Assembly: GCA_964633715.1 (NCBI GenBank) | Contig: CAZWHQ010000037.1 | Coordinates: 1 to 43,794, forward strand | Direction: 5' to 3' | Length of the DNA stretch: 43,794 nt | Source: JAUWVG01 sp964633715 | Lineage (GTDB): Bacteria > Acidobacteriota > Aminicenantia > Aminicenantales > Aminicenantaceae | Shown: positions 1 through 9,200 of the stretch, piece by piece | How the letters are laid out: every line of letters starts with the position of its first letter | Numbering within the stretch: position 1 is the first letter of the stretch | Translations under genes and position numbers: made by a program | Notes under the pieces: generated by a model | Told to the model about the DNA's origin: nothing | Databases searched by the model: none | The model's input: the letters and a program-made list of their open reading frames with translations, nothing else

Positions 1-14
1 TTGAAGAAAAGCCT

Positions 15-443
15 ATGAATCGAAAGACTGAAAATCCTCCTAAAAAACCTGAACTTATAGAAAATGAATGTGCAAGTGAAGAAGATATTGGATTTGCCAA
101 ACGTTTTGTCAGCTCTGTAATGAACAGCCTTCAAAAAGTGCGGTCCGGGATGAAAAATGAATGGCACGAAACACAGGAAATGGCTCAATCTTTCTTTAAA
201 ATGTTGGAACATAAATTGAATTTGAATGAACGAAGTGATCCCCCCAGTAAGGAGGAAGTCCAAAAAGCTGTTGAACAACTGGTGGATGTGGCCCGTTTCT
301 CATTTTTTGCTTCAGTATCTATTCTGCCGGGTGGGGGAGTGTCATTAATCGGCCTTGAATTATTGGCCAGGAAATTCGGGATAAAAAATTTTTCGCTGGT
401 GCCTTCTTCCTTCAGAAAAAAGCAGGAAGATAAGCACCGTTGA
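15..443 (+). CDS. Small LETM1-like domain protein
   Basis: A 142-aa soluble protein with no signal peptide or clear membrane helix. The N-terminal 50 residues are charged and helical. The C-terminal part (about residues 78-135) has an amphipathic helix followed by a glycine-rich LPGGG turn, a hydrophobic helix and a basic LVPSSFRKK end. This order (helix, PGG, hydrophobic helix, LPSxF) resembles the short LETM1-like or ribosome-binding-type domain seen in many small bacterial proteins; its role in bacteria is not established to my knowledge. The reading frame stays open upstream to the window edge (GAA GAA AAG CCT before the ATG), so the real start may lie outside. The next gene begins 140 bp downstream and probably has its own promoter. 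Real gene likely; family call moderate. Confidence 0.6.
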   Translation: MNRKTENPPKKPELIENECASEEDIGFAKRFVSSVMNSLQKVRSGMKNEWHETQEMAQSFFKMLEHKLNLNERSDPPSKEEVQKAVEQLVDVARFSFFASVSILPGGGVSLIGLELLARKFGIKNFSLVPSSFRKKQEDKHR

Positions 444-508
444 GAGCAAGAAAATTCCCTTAGTATAAGTACTTAAATATTTTATTCTTTTTTGGTCAAT
501 GCGGAAGA

Positions 509-545
509 TTATAAAGAGAAAAGTTGTCTAAATAGATAAATAGAC
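509..545 (+). promoter_or_regulatory. Possible -10 element plus operator-like dyad
   Basis: A TATAAA-like -10 (510-515) has no good -35. Eleven bases after it lies a dyad, GTCTA (526-530) N10 TAGAC (541-545), which a G/T-tolerant pair extends by one or two bases on each side. A dyad just downstream of a start site, ahead of an efflux operon, is where a TetR- or MarR-type repressor would bind. No regulator gene is in the window, so this is only suggestive. Confidence 0.25.
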
Positions 546-583
546 GAAACACGCACTTTTGACTTCATGAGGAGACGTCGAAA

Positions 584-2095
584 ATGAGACAAAAAAGAAA
601 AAAAAAGAAAAGGAGACTTCTAGCACAAAGCCTATTCTGGGTGCTGGTTTTTCTTCTCGTCGCAGGATTCACTCACCGGGCCTTTGCACAGGAACTGACT
701 TTAGAAAAAGCTCTGGAGATTGCATTTAAAAACAGCCCGTCCATTCAGGCCGCCGCCTATAATCTTGACATCAACCAGCATAATCTCGCCGCTCAGCAGG
801 CCGGACTCAAATCTCAATTCAACCTGACGCTCACACCCTACCAGTATTCAAACGTCAAAGTGTTCAATGAATTGGCATCAAAATACAATGTCCAGGAACT
901 GACAAAATCAGAAGCCCGATTGACAATCACCCAGCCAATCATATGGACTGACGGAGAGATCAGACTCACCAACCGGTTTGGCTGGCAGGAAGCGGCGAGC
1001 TCTTTTACGGGATCTGTCAAAGAATCCACATTCAACAATTCTCTCTTTTTAACATTGACTCAACCTCTCTTCACGTACAACCGCAAAAAGATGCAGATCA
1101 CAGAACTGGAACTATCCCTGGAGAACGCGCAGTTGAATTATGCCATCCAGAAGCTGCAGATCGAACGATCCGTTACCCAGCAGTTTCTCAGTTTATTTTA
1201 TTCATGGAGAAGCCTGGAAATCGCTGAGCAGCAGCTGGCTAATGCGAACGAAAGTTACAAGATTATAGAGAACAAAGTCAACGCGGGCATTTCGGCTCCG
1301 GAAGAGCTCTATCAAGCCGACTTGACCCGTTTCAACAGCCAGGCCAGCGTTCAAAATCTGAAAATGCAGTACGAAAATTCTCAAGATAACTTCAAAATTC
1401 TTCTGGGCCTCCCATTGGAAAATGAGTTGACCATTGTCACTGATATCCGTAAATCTCTTGTAGACGTGGACTTGTCTAAGGCCTTAGATCATGGGCTGGA
1501 ATACAGAATGGAGCTGCGGCAGAACGATATTTCCATCCAGAATGCCCTCCACAACCTTATCGAAGCCGGCGCCATCAATGAATTCAAGGCAGAAGTGAGT
1601 GCGACATTGGGATTAACCGGGACTGACTCAGAGTTTGGACAGGTTTATAATTCCCCAAATATCGATCAGGTTGTCGCTGTTTCGGTCGATATCCCTCTTT
1701 TTGATTGGGGACAAAAAAAACATATACTTGCGGCTAGTCAAGCCCAGGTTGACTCGCAACGATTGTCTGCCAGCGAAGAGATCAAAAGCATCAAACTTGA
1801 AATTCGCGAAGCATACCGCAGTCTTCTAAACCAGAGGACACAGATCGAGATAGCTGAAAAAAACGTGATCAACGCCCAGAGAACCTACGAGATCAATCTC
1901 GAGCGCTACAAAGGCGGAGATCTCTCTGCTTACGATATGCAGCTCTATCAACTTCAGTTGACCCAGGAGCAGCTCGACGAAGTCCAGGCTCTCATCAACT
2001 ATAAACTCGCTCTGCTGGACTTAAAAATCCGCACTCTCTGGGATTTTGAAAACAATCTCTCGGTTATCGACATGAAAACAGGAGAAATAAAGTGA
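584..2095 (+). CDS. TolC-like outer-membrane efflux channel (OEP family)
   Basis: A 503-aa protein, near the usual TolC/OprM length. A basic N-terminus and hydrophobic segment end at AFA-Q (residues 33-36), a Sec signal with a signal peptidase I site. The mature protein begins with the LTLEKALEIAFKNSP motif typical of OEP proteins. Two long, Gln/Asn/Leu-rich coiled-coil halves follow (about 170-290 and 380-490), including the NYKLALLDL signature near the end. The ribosome site GAGGAGA (569-575) is 8 nt from the ATG. The gene opens a five-gene efflux operon, and its stop overlaps the next start by 4 bp (GTGA). By family knowledge it forms the outer-membrane duct for the RND (and possibly ABC) inner-membrane parts. 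The substrate cannot be read from sequence. Confidence 0.92.
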   Translation: MRQKRKKKKRRLLAQSLFWVLVFLLVAGFTHRAFAQELTLEKALEIAFKNSPSIQAAAYNLDINQHNLAAQQAGLKSQFNLTLTPYQYSNVKVFNELASKYNVQELTKSEARLTITQPIIWTDGEIRLTNRFGWQEAASSFTGSVKESTFNNSLFLTLTQPLFTYNRKKMQITELELSLENAQLNYAIQKLQIERSVTQQFLSLFYSWRSLEIAEQQLANANESYKIIENKVNAGISAPEELYQADLTRFNSQASVQNLKMQYENSQDNFKILLGLPLENELTIVTDIRKSLVDVDLSKALDHGLEYRMELRQNDISIQNALHNLIEAGAINEFKAEVSATLGLTGTDSEFGQVYNSPNIDQVVAVSVDIPLFDWGQKKHILAASQAQVDSQRLSASEEIKSIKLEIREAYRSLLNQRTQIEIAEKNVINAQRTYEINLERYKGGDLSAYDMQLYQLQLTQEQLDEVQALINYKLALLDLKIRTLWDFENNLSVIDMKTGEIK

Positions 2096-3150
2096 AAAAA
2101 ACCGTCATTTTAATTTTACCCATCGTACTTCTTTTGACGCTATCCGGCTGCAAAGAAGAAATGATGAACGTCGCGTCGGAGTCGACGATCCCGGTGAGAG
2201 TTGAAGAGTTGGGGCTGAAATCGATCAAAGAGTATATCACAGCCACAGGCACGGTCGTTGCGGCCAAGGAAATGCTCCTTTTACTCGAACAGGCTGGGTA
2301 TTACCACCTGCAGACCAATCCCCGTACAGGGCGGCCCTTTGCCATGGGAGACAGTGTCAAATCCGGGGAAAAACTGATCATTCTCACAAATCCTGAATAT
2401 GTCAATTCCATCGCCTTCGATTCAAAAAAACTCAACTTTGAAAGTGCAGAACGTGAACTCGAAAAGCAAAAGGCCATCTACGACAAAGGCGGCATCACAC
2501 TCAGTGAACTGACCGCAGCAGAAAGTGCCTTTATCAATGCCAAATATAGCTATGAAAACGCCAAGCTCTCCCTCGCAAAACTCGAAATCAAGGCCCCATT
2601 CTCAGGTACAATTGTCCTCCTCGATCACTACACCCAAAACCAGTGGGTGGCGGCAGGCGCCAGCGCGGTCACCGTCATGGATTATTCCACTCTCTATTCC
2701 GATGTTTCTCTGCCGGGAAAGGAAATGGGCAGTGTCTCCCGTAACCAGACGGCTGAAGTGACTAATTTCAGCTCTAATGTCAGCACACTCAGCGCCCGGA
2801 TCGATCAAATTTCGCCAGCACTCGATCCGGAAAGCCGGATGTTCAAACTGAGACTCAAAATTCCCAATCCCAACCTTTCTTTTAAACCCGGAATGTTCAT
2901 AAAGGCGGATATCATCGTCAATGAAAAAGATTCGGCTCTAGTGATTCCCAAGGACATCATTCTCGAAAAACGGGGACGCCCGACTGTGTATGTGGTCCAG
3001 CGAGGGTTTGCCCAGGAAAGACGGCTTCAGACCGGAATGGAAAATCCTGATGAGATCGAGGTCATTGAAGGATTACAAGAGGGAGACAGTCTGGTTATAG
3101 AGGGATTTGAAACACTGAGAAATCAATCCCGAGTCAATGTCCTCAAATAA
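2092..3150 (+). CDS. RND periplasmic adaptor lipoprotein (membrane fusion protein)
   Basis: A 352-aa adaptor starting at a GTG that overlaps the upstream stop (GTGA at 2092-2095). The N-terminus carries a lipobox, LSGC with the lipidated Cys at residue 20, so it is probably anchored to the inner membrane. Order of parts: a barrel-sandwich (lipoyl-like) half, a short alpha-helical hairpin (about 110-155, KxxxEKQKAIYDKGG and AKYSYENAKLSLAKLEIKAP), the second lipoyl half with IKAPFSGTI (the usual MFP signature), a beta-barrel and a membrane-proximal domain with VIPKDIIL and a GLQEGDSLVIEG end. The hairpin is short compared with AcrA. It should link the RND permeases to the TolC-like channel, and possibly couple the ABC half of the downstream fusion as well. 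Confidence 0.92.
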   Translation: MKKTVILILPIVLLLTLSGCKEEMMNVASESTIPVRVEELGLKSIKEYITATGTVVAAKEMLLLLEQAGYYHLQTNPRTGRPFAMGDSVKSGEKLIILTNPEYVNSIAFDSKKLNFESAERELEKQKAIYDKGGITLSELTAAESAFINAKYSYENAKLSLAKLEIKAPFSGTIVLLDHYTQNQWVAAGASAVTVMDYSTLYSDVSLPGKEMGSVSRNQTAEVTNFSSNVSTLSARIDQISPALDPESRMFKLRLKIPNPNLSFKPGMFIKADIIVNEKDSALVIPKDIILEKRGRPTVYVVQRGFAQERRLQTGMENPDEIEVIEGLQEGDSLVIEGFETLRNQSRVNVLK

Positions 3151-3170
3151 CACTCCTTTAGGTGTAACTC

Positions 3171-6100
3171 ATGTATAAACTGGCCCGTTTTTCAGTCAAA
3201 TATCCGACAACAATCCTTATGATCGTTCTGGCCATAGGACTGCTGGGATACATCTCCTTTCAGCGGTTGGGTATGGATCTCCTGCCAGATCTCAACAGCC
3301 CCAAACTGTTCATCAGCGTCACTGCCGGAGAATTCCCTCCGGAAGAGATGGAGCAAAAATTCACGTCCCCCATGGAGTCTCAAGCCGCTCGCCAAAAAAA
3401 TGTGACCAATGTCTCTTCAGTGACTCAGGTTGGACAGTCCTTGATTACGGTCGAATACGCGTGGAAATCAGATATGGACGAGGCTTTTCTCGATCTCCAG
3501 AAAGCCATGAATGTGTTCGCTCAGAATCAAGATATAGAAGAAATTTCTGTGAGCCAGCTCGATCCCAACGCACGCCCGGTGGTGGTGGTTTTTCTCTCCA
3601 ACTCTCAGGTAAACGATCTAGACCAATTGAGGCAGACCGCCGAGACAAATATCCGTAACGAATTGATCCGCCTTCCCGGAGTTGCGGCTGTTGAAATCCT
3701 CGGAGACCAGAAGCGGGAAATTGAAGTCAAAACAGATGCCTACACACTCGAAGCCTACGGCCTGACTCAAGCACAGTTGGCCAGTGCCATCAGCAATTCA
3801 AACCAAAATATGTCCGGCGGATCGATTGTGGAAATGGGTATAAAATACACGATCCGGGGTATCGGTGAACTGACTTCTGAAGACGACCTCAACTCCCTCA
3901 TTGTGACGTACATAACGCAAACTACAGCAACCGGAACCACCGAAAAAACACCCATCTACCTTCGTGAAGTCGCCGATGTCAGCACTGTCCTCAGGGAACC
4001 GGAAAATATCATCCGCCTCAACGGTCAACAGGGATTGGCGCTCGAAATTTACAAGGAAGCAGAAGCCAACACAACGGCATCTTCCAAAAGTGTCCATGAG
4101 CAGCTGGATTATATGAGAAAAGGTCTTGCAGGCTATGATCTAATGGTGATCCAAGATCAGGCCCGTTTTATCCAATCTTCGATCAAGGAAGTCGAGCAGG
4201 TAGGCTTGATTGGAATATTTCTGGCCGTGTGCGTTCTGTATGTCTTCCTCCGCCGCATAGGAATTACAGCCGTCATCAGCCTGGCCATTCCCATTTCCGT
4301 AGTGGCCACATTCAGCTTGATGTACTTTAACGGTCTCTCTCTCAACATCATGACTCTTGGAGGCCTCGCGCTCGGGGCCGGCATGCTGGTGGATAATGCC
4401 ATTGTGGTTGTAGAAAACATAACACGCCACCTTGAAGAAGGTCTCTCCCTCCGCGAAGCCGCCATCAAGGGCACCGGAGAAGTCGGAGGGGCTATCACAA
4501 GCGCCACCCTCACAACAATCATTGTCTTTCTGCCCATTGTGTATCTGCACGGCGTTGCGGGAGAGCTCTTCAAGGATCAAGCCTGGACTGTGGCCTTTTC
4601 ACTTCTGTCTTCTCTGTTTGTGGCCATGGCCGTCATTCCAATGCTCTGCTCCCGCCTGCTCAAAACCAAGGAAAGGGCAAAATCTTTCAAGTCCATTCAT
4701 TTTCCGGCTTATGGCAGGTTTTTATCTTGGGTGCTTAAAAGAAGAGGGATCGTTGTCCTCCTAGCAATTCTGCTTGTGGCTTCAGCCGGCCTGATTGTTC
4801 CCCAGATCGGCAGCGAATTTATTCCCCATGCTGAACAGGGAGAAATATTCATCAGCCTTGAACTGCCCGAAGGAACTTCACTTGAACGCACCCACGGCGC
4901 CGTCAAGAATCTGGAGGCTGTAATCGAGCAGAAGTTCGGAGACCAGCTCAATTTTATATTCTCAAAAGTGGGTCCAGCAGGAACGGTTCTTGACCAAAGC
5001 AGTGCTCTTATCGATGAGAATAACGCCCTTATCCAGTTGGCCTTTGATCCGGAATCCTCTATCTCAACTGACGAGATCATTGCCTGGGTGAATACAATGC
5101 TTTCTGAACTTCCGGATATGGATGCTCAGCTTATCCAACAACAGACCGCCCTTCAAACAACTATAGGTACAGCAGCTGCACCGCTTATTGTAGAAATCAA
5201 AGGCGAGGAGCTTGATATTTTGGCTTTGCTCGCCGAAAACGTACAGGAACAATTGAGTGGAATGCCAGAGTTGTCCAACATTGAAACCGGTTTTCAGGAT
5301 GGAAGACCGGAGATCAATATCGAAATCGACCGTATGGTCGCCGCCCAGTTTTCCCTCACAGCCAACGATATCTCCACTCAACTGAGGAATTTGCTGTCCG
5401 GACAAGAAATTGGAGAAATGCAAGACAGCGGCGAATTCATAAACATCAATCTCAGTACTCCAAAGGTGACATTAAATGCCCTGGAAGGAGTGCTCTTCCA
5501 GTCATCGACGGGAGGCATGGTCAGGCTTGATGAAGTGGCCAGGATAGTCAGGTCAACTTCTCCCAGAGAAATTATAAGAAACAATCAAATTCGCGTAGCC
5601 GAAATTAAAGCCAATATTTCAGGAGGGATTCCGTTCAACCGGATTGTAAATAAAGTGGAGGCCTCTGTCCGAAACATAGCCATGCCGCAGGATTACTCTT
5701 TTTCGATCACAGGAGAAGAAAAATTGCGTAGGGAATCTTTCGGAAATCTCAAGTTTGCACTGCTGTTGGCTATCATCCTCGTATACATGGTCATGGCCTC
5801 ACAGTTCGAATCTCTCCTGCACCCTTTTGTGATTCTTTTAACCATCCCTCTGGCAGGTGTGGGGGCCATCCTTCTGCTCTGGATTCTCCGGATGCCGTTT
5901 AATATCATGTCCATGATCGGTGTCATTATCCTGGTAGGGATCGCTGTCAATGATTCCATAATCCTCATTGACCGCATTAACCAGAACCGGAGAGCAGGAA
6001 TGGACATTCCTTCGGCCATCATCGATGCCGGACAAACCAGGATTCGTCCTATCCTCATCACCAGCGTCACCACCATACTGGCCCTGCTTCCACTGACTTT

Positions 6101-6239
6101 TGGTATCGGTGAGGGGGCTTCACTTCGCGCTCCTATGGCTTTGGCTGTTATTGGTGGTCTTGTGACCTCTACGGTGTTGACACTTATTGTTATTCCGGCC
6201 GTTTACTGCCTCATGGCCGGAAAAGTCAAAATAACATGA
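3171..6239 (+). CDS. RND efflux permease (HAE1-like, AcrB family)
   Basis: A 1022-aa proton-driven inner-membrane permease of normal RND length. TM1 covers about residues 12-30, followed by a large periplasmic loop, TMs 2-7 (about 335-500), a short spacer, a second loop and TMs 8-12 (about 865-1015). TM4 carries LVDNAIVVVENI with Asp408, matching one of the paired acidic residues of the AcrB proton relay; the other is Asn here or elsewhere, as in many non-enteric homologues. In TM10 the position of AcrB Lys940 seems to be Asn927 (VNDSI), also common outside AcrB proper. AGGTG lies 11 nt before the ATG. The stop overlaps the next start (ATGA). Two RND genes side by side suggest a hetero-oligomer like MdtBC, which is an inference. 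Confidence 0.93.
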   Translation: MYKLARFSVKYPTTILMIVLAIGLLGYISFQRLGMDLLPDLNSPKLFISVTAGEFPPEEMEQKFTSPMESQAARQKNVTNVSSVTQVGQSLITVEYAWKSDMDEAFLDLQKAMNVFAQNQDIEEISVSQLDPNARPVVVVFLSNSQVNDLDQLRQTAETNIRNELIRLPGVAAVEILGDQKREIEVKTDAYTLEAYGLTQAQLASAISNSNQNMSGGSIVEMGIKYTIRGIGELTSEDDLNSLIVTYITQTTATGTTEKTPIYLREVADVSTVLREPENIIRLNGQQGLALEIYKEAEANTTASSKSVHEQLDYMRKGLAGYDLMVIQDQARFIQSSIKEVEQVGLIGIFLAVCVLYVFLRRIGITAVISLAIPISVVATFSLMYFNGLSLNIMTLGGLALGAGMLVDNAIVVVENITRHLEEGLSLREAAIKGTGEVGGAITSATLTTIIVFLPIVYLHGVAGELFKDQAWTVAFSLLSSLFVAMAVIPMLCSRLLKTKERAKSFKSIHFPAYGRFLSWVLKRRGIVVLLAILLVASAGLIVPQIGSEFIPHAEQGEIFISLELPEGTSLERTHGAVKNLEAVIEQKFGDQLNFIFSKVGPAGTVLDQSSALIDENNALIQLAFDPESSISTDEIIAWVNTMLSELPDMDAQLIQQQTALQTTIGTAAAPLIVEIKGEELDILALLAENVQEQLSGMPELSNIETGFQDGRPEINIEIDRMVAAQFSLTANDISTQLRNLLSGQEIGEMQDSGEFININLSTPKVTLNALEGVLFQSSTGGMVRLDEVARIVRSTSPREIIRNNQIRVAEIKANISGGIPFNRIVNKVEASVRNIAMPQDYSFSITGEEKLRRESFGNLKFALLLAIILVYMVMASQFESLLHPFVILLTIPLAGVGAILLLWILRMPFNIMSMIGVIILVGIAVNDSIILIDRINQNRRAGMDIPSAIIDAGQTRIRPILITSVTTILALLPLTFGIGEGASLRAPMALAVIGGLVTSTVLTLIVIPAVYCLMAGKVKIT

Positions 6240-9200
6240 TTGAATCTATTATCAAGAGACCCGTTTTTGTAGCGATGCTGCTGATTGGGCTCAGCCTGTT
6301 GGGGCTCATCTCTTACACACAGCTTCCTCTAGAACTGTTCCCTTACATAGAACCGTCCATGCTCATTGTCAGAATAAATGGCCCAAGCAATGCCGACCCC
6401 ACCTATGTGGAGCGTGAAGGTGTCATCCCCATGGAAAGCGCCATTGCCGCTCTGGACAATATCGAACGTATTGAGTCATCTATCAACCAGCAACAGGCTA
6501 CAATTTTTGTCTACTACACACCAAAGAGCAATCCAAAGTATGCCTATATCAAACTCCAGGAATGTGTTGAAACGAATCAGGCCCAGATGGGTGAGGAATT
6601 TAATGCCGTTGTTCAAAAAACCAATCCCGATCAACTGTCCGATCAGTTCATCTCATTCCAAGCCAGAGGGGATGGCGGCCTCGATCAAATCCGGCAGGTT
6701 GCCGATGAAAAAATCGTTCCGGATTTAGAAATGATCGACGGCATCGCTAATGTGGAAATCTACGGTGGACAACAACGATCTATCGAGATCATCCTGGATG
6801 AAGATGAGCTTAAAGAGTACGATCTCACCTTCTCCCAGGTATCCTCAATAGTTTCCCAGGGAGCCATGGACCGGCAGTATATGGGGCAGGTCTATGAAGG
6901 CAGCCGAAAATTCTTTGTTAATGTAGAAAGTAAATACACGTCTCTTCAAAACATCGAAAATATCGTGATTCGAGCACAGGGTCCAATTCTTCTCAAGCAC
7001 ATCGCCACGATTGTCGATGGTGTCGCCGAAGAAGATTCCATTTCCAGAATTAACGGTATGGAATCCGTGACCATCGCTCTCTTTCGAAACAGGGAGGCCA
7101 ACCTGCTCAGTTTGGCAAGACAGACCCGAAAGATTATTGAGGATCTCAACCATGAGGTCAAAGCAGAAGGGGTCAACCTCGTCATCCAGCAGGATGCGGC
7201 CTTGGAAATCGAAGAAAATATCGACACCATTCTTCTGCTGGCGCTTCTCGGAGGGATTCTGGCTGTAGCCGTCCTGTTCTTCTTCCTCAGGAATATCTCG
7301 CTGGTTTTGATCGTGGCCCTGACCATCCCTATCTCTGTATTGATCTCCATGAACCTGTTTTACGCCCTTGGAATCACGATCAACACTCTTTCACTTGTAG
7401 GTGTTGCTATCGCCATCGGAATGCTGCTGGACAACAGTATTGTGGTTCTAGAAAACATTCACCGTCATCTCACACGGCAGGAAGATGTTCTTAAAGCTGT
7501 TGTCCAGGGGACTAACGAAGTGGCCCGTGCGATTGTCGCGGCCACACTGACCACCATCTGTATCTTTCTCCCCTTCGCTTTTTCGGCATTCCGGGAACTC
7601 AAAATACTGGGATGGCAAGTGGGTGTATCCATCATTTCAACACTTCTTGTCTCGTTGGCCGTCGCTTTTCTGCTTATCCCGGCCTTCAGCTACAGGTACT
7701 TGTCACGAAAAAAAAGATCTGTAGAGGCATTCAGTGCCGTCGATAAGAATAATCGTTTGAAACAGATCTATAATGTGCTTCTAAAATCCTGCCTCCGCTT
7801 TCCAGCACGCACCCTCATTATTGGATTAGTGGCTTTTTTTATCAGCATCTATCTCTGTTTTACCCTGAGTATCAATGTTCCGAGAGAGATCGAGTTGAAC
7901 AATTTTTTTCTCTATGCCACTTTCCCTTCGGGGACCACTCTGGAAACGGCCGACAATCAGGTCAAAGAAATGGATGCCCAGATTCAGGATTTTACTGAAA
8001 TCGAGGAACGTCTGGCCACCATTAAGGAAGACAATGTTGTCTTTAACTTTAAACTCTCCGAAAATTTTATAAAAAATTCCAACTCGTCTCTTGATGCTTT
8101 AAGAGAGGCCGTGTTTGAAACACTTGAGGATTCGTTCCGCAGATCCGGAATCGAGTTTTCCTACGAAGAACCCGAACAGAATGTCCAGGGACGCGGGTCA
8201 GGAGGTGGGGGCTCTAGAGGCAACTCTTTTTATCAGATTCTCGGCATCGGATCCAGCCAGGAAAAAGTCGTGATTCATGGACAGGATCTCGATCTGATGC
8301 GTGACATCGCAGATGACATCGAGTACAACATCGAGGAATTGGAGTTCGTGAGCAATACAAATGTGAGTGTTGTCAATCTTGCACCAAGCATCGACCTGCT
8401 CCTGGATAAACCGGCCATGAGCCATTTCGAAGTGAGCCTGCAGTCCTTCCGGAGTGAAATCGGGAACTTTCAAAAAGAATTATCTTCCGGCGCTACTCAG
8501 CAGCAGGGCACAGAAGAGGTCGCTATCATTATCAAGGGCAAGGTCAAAGAAGGCGAGGAAGAGGAAGAAAAGACTTCTGAAGATCTCCGGAGGCTCAATA
8601 TCCCTTCAGCAGCGGGTGGAACGATACCGATACTTCAATTGTCCGAACTGGTTTACACAAGAGGCTACTCCAGAATCAACCGAATCAACCAGGAAAAACA
8701 AGTCGCAGTCACTTACTCATTCGATTCCGATATCGAAGATTCAAAACAGTTGTTGGAGACAGCCAGAACCTCGATAGATCAAATTGTAGCCGACATTTCG
8801 CCCCCTCCTGGAATCCTCATTGAGGTTGAGCACGCTGAAAATGATCTTTCGGAGTTTTATTATCTTATTTTAGTGGGCATCCTCCTGATCTACATGGTTT
8901 TGGCCTCGACGTTCGAATCCCTATCCATCCCCTTCGCTATGATGCTGACACTTCCTCTGGCTGCTGTCGGTGCTTTTTGGGGACTCATCCTCACCGGGAA
9001 TTCCTTATTTAACGCCAATGCTCTGATAGGACTATTTATTCTTTTAGGAGTGGTGGTGAATAACGGCATCATATTGATCGATTATTCCCGATTGCTGGAA
9101 AAAAGGAACTACCGGGTCACACGGGCATTGGTGACCGCAGGTTTAGCCAGGGTCAGGCCAATCCTCATAACAGCACTCACGACAATCCTCGCTATGCTGC

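Noticed and set aside
4140..4580. 146-codon frame antisense to the first RND permease
   Set aside because: It mirrors conserved membrane helices of the sense gene and has no independent features.
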